From Planktothrix rubescens CCAP 1459/22 (GTDB lineage: Bacteria > Cyanobacteriota > Cyanobacteriia > Cyanobacteriales > Microcoleaceae): a stretch of DNA of 64,000 nucleotides. The DNA is taken from assembly GCA_904830895.1 (NCBI GenBank), contig LR882958.1, positions 310,001 to 374,000 of the forward strand, given 5' to 3'. A model generated the notes under the pieces. The model made no database searches and was not told the DNA's origin. It saw only the letters and a program-made list of their open reading frames with translations. The position numbers were made by a program, and so were the translations under genes. Within the stretch, counting starts at the first letter, position 1. Each line of letters begins with the position of its first letter. Below, in pieces: positions 53,509 through 61,373 of this stretch.

Positions 53509-54108
53509 ATGTTAATAGCCATTAATTTAATTGATTTTTCATTTCATACATTACTGTTAAGTACGTTTTTCCCTGAATTTCCGGTTTTTGACGGGATTTT
53601 TTCGACTCAGGGGGTGATGGTGATGCTACTGGCGGCCTATGCCGTGGCCATGTGGATGTTTCTCACCAGCGCACCGAAAGTACATACAATTATGGTTTCT
53701 GATTTGAATGTAGCCAGGGATTTTTACGAGGGTTTATTAGGACTGTCCGTGGCAGATGTGCCTTTACATTATTACTATAACTATGAACAAACTTTAGGAG
53801 CGACCGGAATTGATCCCCTGTATCTTTCTGCCCCCGTCGGGAACACTGTAACATCTAAAATGCAGGGTACGGAGGGATTATGGTATCAACTAATGAAAAA
53901 CACTCAGTTACATATTATTAGCGGGGCTAGTTATGGTTCCAAAGATCAAGAACGTCATGTTTGTTTTGATAAAGACTGTTTAGAACAAATTTTAATGCAG
54001 GTACAATTGCGCGGGGTAAAACATAAAATTCGCAGTGAAAGACCGTTAAATTTTTTAGTGAAAGATTTAGATGACCGTGTTATTGAAATGACGGAAGTTA
54101 AGAGTTAA
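53509..54108 (+). CDS. VOC/glyoxalase-fold protein with N-terminal membrane segment
   Basis: A 199-residue protein. The first 52 residues are hydrophobic (two short helices, MVMLLAAYAVAMWMFLTSA). The rest is a vicinal-oxygen-chelate fold: KVHTIMVSDLNVARDFYEGL at the start of the domain and RPLNFLVKDLDDRVIEMTEV at its end. Metal-ligand positions are not fully obvious; the final Glu is present. Could be a membrane-attached dioxygenase or a metal-binding protein. Substrate unknown. Confidence 0.75.
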   Translation: MLIAINLIDFSFHTLLLSTFFPEFPVFDGIFSTQGVMVMLLAAYAVAMWMFLTSAPKVHTIMVSDLNVARDFYEGLLGLSVADVPLHYYYNYEQTLGATGIDPLYLSAPVGNTVTSKMQGTEGLWYQLMKNTQLHIISGASYGSKDQERHVCFDKDCLEQILMQVQLRGVKHKIRSERPLNFLVKDLDDRVIEMTEVKS

Positions 54109-54140
54109 CAGGGGGAGCAGGGGAGGTAAACTTTTTCTAT

Positions 54141-54163
54141 TACCCATTACTCATTACCCATTC
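54141..54163. repeat. Short STRR tract (ACCCATT)
   Basis: About three ACCCATT/ACTCATT units between the VOC gene and the degenerate GGDEF gene. Confidence 0.75.
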
Positions 54164-54172
54164 CCTATTTCC

Positions 54173-54832
54173 TTAAAAATAAACACAACGTTCTCCTGTC
54201 ATTTTAGCTTGTTGTAGGGCTTGATTTATTCGTTCAATGCAGGCGCGATAGTGTTCATTGGGTTGAACTTTTGTATATCCAATATATACAGAAGAATTAG
54301 AGGGATTATTTTCAAGGGATTCTTCTTGATTAACTAAACGATCTAAAATTCGGTTGAGTGCTATTTTTGTTCCGGGTAATTCCGAAAAAATAGCTAATAG
54401 AAATTCATCCGTTTTCCATTGGGCGACCCAATCACTTTCTCGCAAAATTTGTTTTAATTCCTGCATTAAATTAATAATTTGGCAGGATGGAGTTGCTAAA
54501 AAATCTGGGTTTTCATCAGTTAACTGGCTGTCTTCGACGTTAATTATAGCAACACATAGGGATAAATGGTGACGGTTTGCTATACTTAAACACTGGCGAA
54601 GATGGGTTTCTGCGGTTTCTCGTTCCAGAACAATTTGCAGGGATTCTTCCTGACGAGACAGAATAATATTTTCTAGGTCTAAAATCTTTTGTTCGTTATT
54701 TTTAATTCCCAATTCAATCGCTTGGTGAAGTTGATTTATTTCCAGATAAATACTGGGAGTAAATTTTGGAATTTCTCCTTGATTAAAATATAAATTTAAG
54801 GCTTTTGTTATCAATAAAATAGACTCTTTCAT
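54173..54832 (-). CDS. Degenerate GGDEF-domain protein
   Basis: A 219-residue protein. The N-terminal half is helical/coiled (LENIILSRQEESLQIVLERE). The C-terminal half follows the diguanylate cyclase fold, with HLSLCVAIINVED in place of the usual strand and DWVAQWKTDEFLLAIFSE where active enzymes have the RYGGDEF loop. Only DEF remains (WKTDEF), so cyclic di-GMP synthesis is unlikely; it could bind GTP or serve as a scaffold. The last part (VYIGYTKVQPNEHYRACIER) matches the GGDEF C-terminus. Confidence 0.8.
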   Translation of the reverse strand: MKESILLITKALNLYFNQGEIPKFTPSIYLEINQLHQAIELGIKNNEQKILDLENIILSRQEESLQIVLERETAETHLRQCLSIANRHHLSLCVAIINVEDSQLTDENPDFLATPSCQIINLMQELKQILRESDWVAQWKTDEFLLAIFSELPGTKIALNRILDRLVNQEESLENNPSNSSVYIGYTKVQPNEHYRACIERINQALQQAKMTGERCVYF

Positions 54833-54889
54833 ATAGTTAATATATCGGGATAATAAAATAATACCAGCTAGATAGGAGTAGGTGAACTA

Positions 54890-54941
54890 CCATAAAACCC
54901 TGTCGTCGAGGGACAGCGCACCTTGAAAACTAGGGTTATGG
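54890..54941. other. Nested inverted repeat, possible small structured RNA
   Basis: Outer stem CCATAAAACCCT (54890-54901) / AGGGTTATGG (54932-54941) with a two-base bulge, and an inner stem CTGTC (54900-54904) / GACAG (54912-54916). It lies between the DUF2854 and GGDEF genes. It may be a dispersed repeat, a terminator for DUF2854 (minus strand) or an RNA. Class unknown. Confidence 0.45.
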
Positions 54942-54983
54942 GGTTCTGTATTACTTCAGCATACTATCTACTGAAGAACCAAA

Positions 54984-55532
54984 CTAACTTTTATCTGAAA
55001 TTAAAGCAACATCAATCTGTTCTTCTCGGGGTTGGCTAATTTCAACTTGTAAATTAGGGCCAAAAAATTTAGCAATTTTGTCTTGTTTTTTTTGCCAATT
55101 TTCCAAAGACATAAACGGAGAATCAAACTCTAAAATCAAAGAATAGGAATCATTAATGAGGGCTTCTCGAATACCTTGGAGGAGGGGACGTTCTTCACGG
55201 TTGGGGCTAAGTCCCAGACGTTCTAGGACATCGGATAAATGGGCTTCTTGGCCATAGCGATACCGGGTGACATCCTTGCGGACTTGATTTTGGGTGTCTG
55301 TAGCCTGTTTTTCTCGGCTGGCTAAGACCTCAGAGGAGGTGACTTGAGTAAAAGGGATGGGTTTGAGTTCTGCCGCTTTCAGGGCTAACCCTCCCAACAA
55401 TACAGGAATTCCATAGAAAAATCCAGCTAAGTTTAAGGTGGCATTATCCGCAAAATAGGCGGCAAAACCCACTACAGTTAAGATTCCACCCACCACTAAA
55501 CCCAGGGCTCCCAAAGAAGTTTGACGTAACAT
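54984..55532 (-). CDS. DUF2854 membrane protein
   Basis: A 182-residue cyanobacterial/plant DUF2854 protein. The N-terminus MLRQTSLGALGLVVGGILTV starts two transmembrane helices (about 5-28 and 33-52), followed by the conserved GGLALKAAELKPIPFT and a soluble domain with RYRYGQEAHLSDVLERLGLS. Function unknown; conserved through oxygenic phototrophs. ATG 55532 matches the family start. Confidence 0.9.
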   Translation of the reverse strand: MLRQTSLGALGLVVGGILTVVGFAAYFADNATLNLAGFFYGIPVLLGGLALKAAELKPIPFTQVTSSEVLASREKQATDTQNQVRKDVTRYRYGQEAHLSDVLERLGLSPNREERPLLQGIREALINDSYSLILEFDSPFMSLENWQKKQDKIAKFFGPNLQVEISQPREEQIDVALISDKS

Positions 55533-55606
55533 ATTAATCAAAAGTATTCTGCTAGAACTCACTGTGTTGATTCTAAACTGCTACGCCATTTTATTAAACG
55601 TTCAAT

Positions 55607-55873
55607 ATGAACACCAACGACGAAGATCAATCTATTTCTAACATAAAACGCAAGCTCCTAGAACAGATTAATACCCTTAAGTGCGAGGATGAACGAATGT
55701 ACAACATTCTAGCCATTGATGTTTGGGCTTTAGCGAAAACGATGGATGAGTTTCAACCGGGGTTTTGGGGGGCGTTTATGAAAAACCGTGAAAAAGCCTT
55801 AAAACGTTTCCTGGCTGAGTCGGCTAAAAATAAAACCGACACGGATAGTAAACGCCCTCCATTTTTGCGCTAA
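55607..55873 (+). CDS. 88-residue conserved hypothetical protein
   Basis: A small soluble helical protein (KRKLLEQINTLKCEDERMYN, then ILAIDVWALAKTMDEFQPGF and MKNREKALKRFLAE) with a basic C-terminus. I do not recognise a family, but the composition and intact frame look real. Divergent from DUF2854 and only 12 bp short of the convergent saccharopine-dehydrogenase-like gene. Confidence 0.65.
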   Translation: MNTNDEDQSISNIKRKLLEQINTLKCEDERMYNILAIDVWALAKTMDEFQPGFWGAFMKNREKALKRFLAESAKNKTDTDSKRPPFLR

Positions 55874-55885
55874 TCTGTTTAATTT

Positions 55886-56977
55886 CTAACTAAAATTGGT
55901 TTGAATATTAACGCCACGTTGATTCAGAGTGGCTTCAAATAATGGAGTCGAAAGTATTTGTTCTACGGGCCAAACTCCGGGCTTTTGCAGTTTACCCTTT
56001 AAGCAAAGTTCCGCAATCGTTCCGGTGCCAATTCCGGCAATTTTAGCGGTATTTTCATGAACAATTGTAGAACAAAAATCAACGGTTTTTCCCTGTTTAA
56101 TTCCGGTAACACAGGAACGAACTGCTACCCCGATACCACTCCAAAGATCGGTTACATTGGTCATCCGATAACTTACCTGGGATAAAAACTCAATCACGGC
56201 GGGATTTTTCAGCCAACTTTCTGGCCACCAATGGGCAACACTCCAGGTTAAATAATTATAAAAATCGGGAATAGTGCCAAATTTGGTAATCACAGTTTTA
56301 ACGGGAAAAGAGTCTACTAAGGTGAAACATTCTGGCATATCAAACCAATAAACTCCGGTTTTTCCATAGGGGGAAGGAAATTCAATGGTTTCCCTTTCGC
56401 TATAGGGTTTAATCGTTTGCCATTGTCCGTTTATCCACACTTGAAATGGAGATTGTAGCCCTAAAAAAGTAGTTCTCATAACAGTAATTCCAGCCCCCCC
56501 AGACCCTCCCACCACATAACTTAGGTGAATTTTTTCGACTTGATCAAATTGTTCCACTCCTTGACGCACCATGCTATTAGAAATACCGGGGAAAATACCT
56601 GTATTAATAATAGCGGTGACTCCGGCATTTTTAGCTGCTTCAGAATGCTCTAAAATCCGGCGGGTAAAGTCTCGATTATCACTGACATCAATATAGTTAA
56701 CGTGATGTTGAATACAGGTTTTTAAAACTCCTAAATCTCGATATTGAAATGGCCCGGCACAGTGAATAACTAAGTCAGAATTGGCGATCGCATTTTCTAA
56801 TTTATCCTGATCTGCTAAATCTAATTCTAACTGTTGAAATCGGGGATTAATTCCTATATTTCTTGTCAATTTTCGTCCAGTAATGGTAATCTCGGCGGCG
56901 GTATGTTGGGCTAGATATTCGGCAACACTATTGCCAATTCGTCCTCTGCCTCCTAGGATTAAAACTCGTTGATTCAT
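55886..56977 (-). CDS. Saccharopine dehydrogenase-like NAD(P)-binding protein
   Basis: A 363-residue oxidoreductase-fold protein. The nucleotide loop is VLILGGRGRIGNSVAEYLA (residues 5-23). DLVIHCAGPFQYRDLGVLKT and YIDVSDNRDFTRRI follow in the pattern of saccharopine dehydrogenase/trans-acting enoyl reductase relatives. The C-terminal domain contains a catalytic-type VHENTAKIAGIGTGTIAEL. Could reduce a lipid or carotenoid-like intermediate; the true substrate is unknown. Its 5' neighbour on the same strand is the cNMP-fusion gene, 27 bp away. Confidence 0.83.
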   Translation of the reverse strand: MNQRVLILGGRGRIGNSVAEYLAQHTAAEITITGRKLTRNIGINPRFQQLELDLADQDKLENAIANSDLVIHCAGPFQYRDLGVLKTCIQHHVNYIDVSDNRDFTRRILEHSEAAKNAGVTAIINTGIFPGISNSMVRQGVEQFDQVEKIHLSYVVGGSGGAGITVMRTTFLGLQSPFQVWINGQWQTIKPYSERETIEFPSPYGKTGVYWFDMPECFTLVDSFPVKTVITKFGTIPDFYNYLTWSVAHWWPESWLKNPAVIEFLSQVSYRMTNVTDLWSGIGVAVRSCVTGIKQGKTVDFCSTIVHENTAKIAGIGTGTIAELCLKGKLQKPGVWPVEQILSTPLFEATLNQRGVNIQTNFS

Positions 56978-57004
56978 GGGATTATCTCCTGAGTATTATG
57001 GGTT

Positions 57005-57793
57005 TTATTCTAAATACTGAAAAATAGCATTTGCGGTTAATAAATTAGTTGCAAATAAAACCTGTTGTAAGTCACATAATCGCGATAAAGATTCAACGGA
57101 TGCGGGGTTAGATTCGACTTTCACCGGATCTCGAAGATACATAATTGCTTTGACTTGATCTAACAGAATTTGATGACCAATAGCGGTTTCACCTAAAATT
57201 AAACTTTCGGGTTCAATTACTTGACTAATGGTTAAATTTGTGCTTTCTCTTAAGGCTATTTTTAATTTTTCCGAGGTGACAATGGAAAAGTTATTAATAA
57301 TATGAAGATGATCCTTGATTAAATTAATTAAATCCGAAAATAAATGATCATCGGCTAATAATACCAGGATTTCTGTATTATCTTTTTTGTCATTTTTTCG
57401 TAAATTATTAATCAGATTACTGGTGACAAAATTAACTAATTTAACCGCTAAATAAGGTTGTTTGAGTTTTAATTTTTCAATATCATCAAAGGTCATAATC
57501 GCGATCGCCCCATCACTAGCAGCAATAAAATCCGATCGCAAGCCATGAATAAATGCCATTTCCCCTAATATATCCCCTTTAGTCCGACTGGAATTTTCTA
57601 TCTGGTCATCACTGATGCTGACTTCCCCAGATAGAATAATCCCAAAGGATGAATCCCGACCTGTTTGGGGCATAATCACTTGTAAATCAAAGAACTTATG
57701 AATCGAAAAATATTCGCTAATAGTTTCGATTTCTTCTGTATAAAATTCTTGAAGAATATCGAGTTTTAATAATAATTCTGTTCTATGATCCAT
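57005..57793 (-). CDS. Cyclic-nucleotide-binding domain fused to a methylglyoxal-synthase-like domain
   Basis: A 262-residue two-domain protein. Residues about 10-130 form a cNMP-binding beta-roll: DSSFGIILSGEVSI and TKGDILGEMAFIHG, which holds the GE of the phosphate-binding cassette. From about 143 a methylglyoxal-synthase (MgsA)-like fold follows, with LADDHLFSDLINLIKDHL, AIGHQILLDQVKAIMYLRDP and LSRLCDLQQVLFATNLLTAN. The catalytic Asp of MgsA (GGD) is replaced by IGH, and the usual His after DP is Asn (VESNPAS), so enzymatic activity is doubtful. It may be a cAMP- or cGMP-sensing regulator. Confidence 0.75.
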   Translation of the reverse strand: MDHRTELLLKLDILQEFYTEEIETISEYFSIHKFFDLQVIMPQTGRDSSFGIILSGEVSISDDQIENSSRTKGDILGEMAFIHGLRSDFIAASDGAIAIMTFDDIEKLKLKQPYLAVKLVNFVTSNLINNLRKNDKKDNTEILVLLADDHLFSDLINLIKDHLHIINNFSIVTSEKLKIALRESTNLTISQVIEPESLILGETAIGHQILLDQVKAIMYLRDPVKVESNPASVESLSRLCDLQQVLFATNLLTANAIFQYLE

Positions 57794-57959
57794 TATAGAT
57801 GCTCCGCCTTTTTACCTAAAATAAAAATTGACAACTGGCTCAAAAGTTTTAGTCTGTTTAACAATCCCCCAATACCCGATAATTGTATAAATAGGAGTTT
57901 TTCCCATTGATGATCATAAAAGAAACAATTTATCTATCTTAATCTATTACTGTTACTCG

Positions 57960-58439
57960 ATGATTTTTTCCCAATTGCAGAAAATGGTAAGATTTGATAC
58001 TCCTGAAAGCCAGTGGTTTTCCAAGGTGTTATGGGTCGGTGTCGGTTGTGGACGGTTAACCCCAAGAATTTTAATTGAAATGGCAATTCAGCAGGTTTTA
58101 CAACAGTATAATTTAGGGGAAAATGCGATCATCGGGATTGCCACTTTAGATATCAAAGGGAATGAACCTGGGTTAGTGGAATTGTGCCAAGCCAAAAATT
58201 GGCCCTTACGCACCTTCTCCTCAGAAGTATTGCGGGCTGTGGAGGTTCCTAACCCTTCTGCGGGGGTGGGAATAGTAGTCGGAACACCGAGTGTAGCCGA
58301 AGCCGCCGCCTTAGAAGCCGCCGGAGTCAAAACCTTACTGGTTTCTAAGCAAATTTATCGGGCGTCAACGCCTGAGAGTAGACAGGCGGTAACGGTAGCC
58401 ATTGCTCAAGTTCAACGGAAAACCCCAGGGGAATTTTGA
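57960..58439 (+). CDS. Stand-alone CbiG C-terminal/CobE-like cobalamin biosynthesis protein
   Basis: A 159-residue protein corresponding to the C-terminal domain of CbiG (CobE fold): VLWVGVGCGRLTPRILIEMA, then GIATLDIKGNEPGLVELCQA and VAEAAALEAAG with the conserved LLVSKQIY. CbiG opens the delta-lactone in anaerobic cobalamin synthesis; CobE-type stand-alone domains accompany the pathway, with no fixed reaction assigned. No other cob/cbi gene is nearby. Confidence 0.85.
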   Translation: MIFSQLQKMVRFDTPESQWFSKVLWVGVGCGRLTPRILIEMAIQQVLQQYNLGENAIIGIATLDIKGNEPGLVELCQAKNWPLRTFSSEVLRAVEVPNPSAGVGIVVGTPSVAEAAALEAAGVKTLLVSKQIYRASTPESRQAVTVAIAQVQRKTPGEF

Positions 58440-58622
58440 TAAAGTTTGGTTAAATATTTTAGCAAAATGTGAAGCTCGATGAGTTTGACAATATCCCTGT
58501 TGTTAAAGTCAGGTAAGGGTTTAGACACTTTCAGGGTCTAATTCGGTTCAGGTGGGGAAGATCGGAACTTGGTACAATGCAACCAGCGAATGATTCTTGG
58601 AATTCTGAACCTTTTAATTTTT

Positions 58623-59087
58623 ATGACAACTGCAACAGCTTATCCTAACGCCCCGGATCTCTCGACTGATGATTATGTCGTCATTGGTTTAGCGACCTGT
58701 TTTATTAAAGAAGATGGGGAAGTTCATCAAGTGCAAGTGGTTGAACCCATTCCCTCGGCGGCTTTAGAAGCAATTCTTAAAGGAGTTCCGACTTCATATC
58801 AAATGGCTTTGGCGGTGACATTAGGTTCTATTTTAACGAATACAGAGGCTAAAATTCCCCCTGAATTAACAACAGATGCCCATTTTTGTGAGAATTTTAG
58901 CGATCGCGCGATCGCCGCAACTCGCACTTACAAGAATCGACCCCAAGCTCAACTTCATATTCCTTTAGGAACCAGTTTTAAAGAATTTAATTACTCCTTA
59001 GAACGAAAACGGGTTTTAAATTCTGAACGGATGATTCGGAATGAAGATAATGTCAAACAACACGCTTATACTCACCAAGTTCTGTAA
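58623..59087 (+). CDS. Conserved cyanobacterial hypothetical protein
   Basis: A 154-residue soluble protein, probably conserved in cyanobacteria, with DYVVIGLATCFIKEDGEVHQ and VEPIPSAALEAILKGVPTSY as the most recognisable parts. No domain assigned. ATG 58623 chosen because the protein then begins MTTATAYPNAPD; a frame up to 58569 is possible but its residues are hydrophobic junk. A HIP1-dense stretch encodes FSDRAIAAT. Function unknown. Confidence 0.7.
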   Translation: MTTATAYPNAPDLSTDDYVVIGLATCFIKEDGEVHQVQVVEPIPSAALEAILKGVPTSYQMALAVTLGSILTNTEAKIPPELTTDAHFCENFSDRAIAATRTYKNRPQAQLHIPLGTSFKEFNYSLERKRVLNSERMIRNEDNVKQHAYTHQVL

Positions 59088-59090
59088 TTA

Positions 59091-59257
59091 TATAGCAGGA
59101 AACAGGGAACAGGGAACGCCGGATCTGGGAACAGCCCCCCCCAAACCCCCGTGCACGGGGGTTTGGGGGGGGAAGGGAATAGGGAGGAAAAGAAAAGACT
59201 TCACCGTCTAGGTTCCGTACATCCGTCTTTGTCCTAACTGCCTTGACGATTGCTATA
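59091..59257. mobile_element. MITE-like repeat, TATAGCA/TGCTATA ends, copy 1
   Basis: A 167-bp unit bounded by TATAGCA (59091) and TGCTATA (59251-59257). It contains a large C/G-run palindrome (CCCCCAAACCCCCGTGCAC with its complement, about 59135-59171) and the tail ATCCGTCTTTGTCCTAACTG. Copy 2 at 61154-61293 has the same layout; a shorter relative is nested at 62469-62566. Confidence 0.75.
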
Positions 59258-59325
59258 TTTAAGAGATTTTAATTGGGGCGAAATCCTGGGCTATTCACTG
59301 AATATCTAGGAAATTGCCCCCATAT

Positions 59326-60147
59326 TTAATTATTTTGATTCTCCTGTTCTTGAGTTTGTTCTAACGCTTGAATTTGCGGAACAGTTAACTGTGTTGTTTC
59401 GGCAATTTGTTCTAAACTCATTCCCGTTTTTAGTAATAGAATTGCCACTTGTTTTAAGGCTTCAGTACGGCCTTCGGTAAGACCTTCAGCACGACCTTCA
59501 GCACGACCTTGTTCTTTACCTTCTCGCAAAATTTCTTGATACATGGTAGATTCTTGCATAATATCGCTCCTAATAATCCGTTGAATTACTTCAGGTTCTA
59601 ACACTAATCCGGCGAGAATTGCAGATGCAGCCATCAAATTACTTTGAACTCGCCTATCTGCAATTTGTTCAGTTATTTGGGAGATTTGAGTTAATACCAG
59701 GGCGGGATCATTAGTCTGACTTAATACCGCAAAAGGTAATAACCCAGGAATTCTCAAAAACTCCTCTGTTGGTTGTTCCCAAAGACGAATGACCTCAAAT
59801 TCATGGGAGGTTTTTTCTAGTCTAAAGGTATTTTGTTGAACTAAAGGGGATTTTGTTGGCTGTAAATAAATCACCACCTGACGCATTGACTTTTGCGGAA
59901 ACCGTCGATATACCCTAACTCGATAATCTAACATCCGAAATGGGATCATTACATCCGGTTGAGTTTGGAATTCCGTATGCAATACCAACTGATCAGATTG
60001 GAGTAAAATTAAGGAATCTGCGCGAATAGGTTCTAAGGATAACTCCGTTGGGCTCAGTTGTGTTAACTGAATCGGAAAACCCAATAACCAACTGGCTAAA
60101 TCCTCGGAAAAATTCTCCGCTAGAAATTTGCAGATATTATCAAACAC
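59326..60147 (-). CDS. Rpn/PD-(D/E)XK transposase-like nuclease
   Basis: A 273-residue Rpn (recombination-promoting nuclease/putative transposase) family protein. The core RADSLILLQS followed by LVLHTEFQTQPDV shows the D ... E-x-Q type active site. The C-terminal part has GRAEGRAEGLTEGRTE, a tract of GR-AEG repeats typical of the family, and ends in Gln-rich sequence. Very common in filamentous cyanobacteria, often in many copies. The repeats make length variation likely. Confidence 0.88.
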   Translation of the reverse strand: MFDNICKFLAENFSEDLASWLLGFPIQLTQLSPTELSLEPIRADSLILLQSDQLVLHTEFQTQPDVMIPFRMLDYRVRVYRRFPQKSMRQVVIYLQPTKSPLVQQNTFRLEKTSHEFEVIRLWEQPTEEFLRIPGLLPFAVLSQTNDPALVLTQISQITEQIADRRVQSNLMAASAILAGLVLEPEVIQRIIRSDIMQESTMYQEILREGKEQGRAEGRAEGLTEGRTEALKQVAILLLKTGMSLEQIAETTQLTVPQIQALEQTQEQENQNN

Positions 60148-60247
60148 GCTTCTTTTTCCTGGGTCTGGTTATTAATCCTGATTTGTCTTTCTAATTTTAT
60201 GATAAACTTTTTTAGAAAGTTCTCATCTTAAAAAAGGATAAAGATCC

Positions 60248-60805
60248 ATGTTAAAACTCTATGGTGGCGGTCGCAGTCGGGCTTCAATTGTTCAATGGTA
60301 TTTAGAGGAAATTGGGGTTGCCTACGAGTTTATTTTATTAGATATGGCGGCAGGGGAACACCTGCAACCCGAATTTCTATCAATTAATCCGATTGGTAAA
60401 GTTCCTGCTATTGTAGAAGATGATTTTCAACTGTGGGAGTCCGGCGCAATTTTATTATATTTAGCTGAAAAACACGGTAAATTACCAAATTCTGCTGAAG
60501 AACGAGCTATCATTACACAATGGGTATTATTTGGCAATGCTACCTTGGGAACGGGGATTTTTATAGAAGCGAATCGGGAAAAAGAAACTCCTCGTTTACT
60601 CAATCCTTTAAATAAAATTCTGAGTCAACAACCCTTTTTAATGGGTGATGAATTGAACATAGCTGATATTGCGGTAGGTTCAATTTTGGCTTATATTCCC
60701 CTGATGTTGAAGTTGGATTTAAGCCCCTATCCGGCGGTTTTAGAATATATTCAACGTTTAAACGAAAGACCCGCTTTCCAAAAAACAATTGGTGGAAGCA
60801 AGTAA
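60248..60805 (+). CDS. Glutathione S-transferase family protein
   Basis: A 185-residue GST. The N-terminal thioredoxin fold has LKLYGGGRSRASIVQWYLEE, then INPIGKVPAIVED with the cis-Pro, and ESGAILLYLAEKHGKL, the glutathione-binding ES motif. The C-terminal helical domain has LNIADIAVGSILAY. Could detoxify electrophiles or act on a specific metabolite. It is convergent with psbK and followed by an inverted repeat at 60821. Confidence 0.93.
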   Translation: MLKLYGGGRSRASIVQWYLEEIGVAYEFILLDMAAGEHLQPEFLSINPIGKVPAIVEDDFQLWESGAILLYLAEKHGKLPNSAEERAIITQWVLFGNATLGTGIFIEANREKETPRLLNPLNKILSQQPFLMGDELNIADIAVGSILAYIPLMLKLDLSPYPAVLEYIQRLNERPAFQKTIGGSK

Positions 60806-60820
60806 TATTAACGGGAAAAT

Positions 60821-60887
60821 GCTATCAGCGTCGAGTTAAAAAGATTGGAAAGTCAAACCCCAAATTTTCTAACTCAACGCTGATAGC
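60821..60887. terminator. Inverted repeat between GST and psbK, terminator-like
   Basis: GCTATCAGCGTCGAGTTA (60821-60838) and TAACTCAACGCTGATAGC (60870-60887) pair over 18 bp with one mismatch. The spacer is 31 nt. Convergent gene arrangement supports a shared termination signal; the T-run is weak. Confidence 0.65.
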
Positions 60888-60901
60888 TTAAACTTGTTTT
60901 C

Positions 60902-61039
60902 TTATTTGAATCCCACAGAGGCTTGCCAAACGAAAGCCAACAACAGGAAAAATACGGGGATAACGGGCAAAATGTCAACAACCGGGCTAAAAATAGAGTA
61001 AGCTTCGGGTAGCTTTGCTAACAGCAGTGTTGCTTCCAT
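60902..61039 (-). CDS. psbK: Photosystem II reaction-centre protein PsbK
   Basis: A 45-residue single-helix thylakoid protein, too short for most gene finders. The sequence starts [20 protein letters not shown] and ends [14 protein letters not shown], matching the PsbK family, whose mature form begins KLPEAY. The first nine residues are the cleaved leader. PsbK stabilises the PSII core next to CP43. It stands alone on the minus strand; psbK is often near tgt, but that gene is not in the window. Confidence 0.96.
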   Translation of the reverse strand: MEATLLLAKLPEAYSIFSPVVDILPVIPVFFLLLAFVWQASVGFK

Positions 61040-61373
61040 GAATTAATATACCTCTGGGAAAAATTATTTGGGCGAATTTTTACACATTTTACCACGCCCG
61101 GTCATGGCAACTCACGAATTTTAAAAGTTGCTGCTCAAGCCCAATTTTGGTGATATAGCAGGGAACACCGGAACAGCCCCCCCAAACCCCCCGTGCACGG
61201 GGGGCTAGGGGGAAGGGAACACCGGGGGAAAATACTTCACTGTCTGGGTTCCAAGATCCGTCTTTATCCTAACTGCCTTGGCGGTTGTGATATCCTCCAA
61301 AATCCGTTAACGGCTACTAAGTTATTATGGGCTATTGAAACGGAAGGTTTGAAAGTATTAGGGGTTGGATCGA
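61040..61373. other. Spacer between psbK and the alpha-E gene
   Basis: About 330 bp with no accepted gene. It holds the psbK leader (CAGAGGTATATTAATTC before the ATG on the minus strand) and MITE copy 2 (61154-61293). A short open frame after the MITE (LTATKLLWAIETEGLKVLG) may be a remnant, but it cannot be assigned. Confidence 0.6.
61154..61293. mobile_element. MITE-like repeat, TATAGCA-type, copy 2
   Basis: A 140-bp relative of 59091-59257, same orientation: TATAGCAGGGAACA, C-run palindrome with GTGCAC centre, then ATCCGTCTTTATCCTAACTG and TGTGATA as a mutated right end. Confidence 0.75.
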
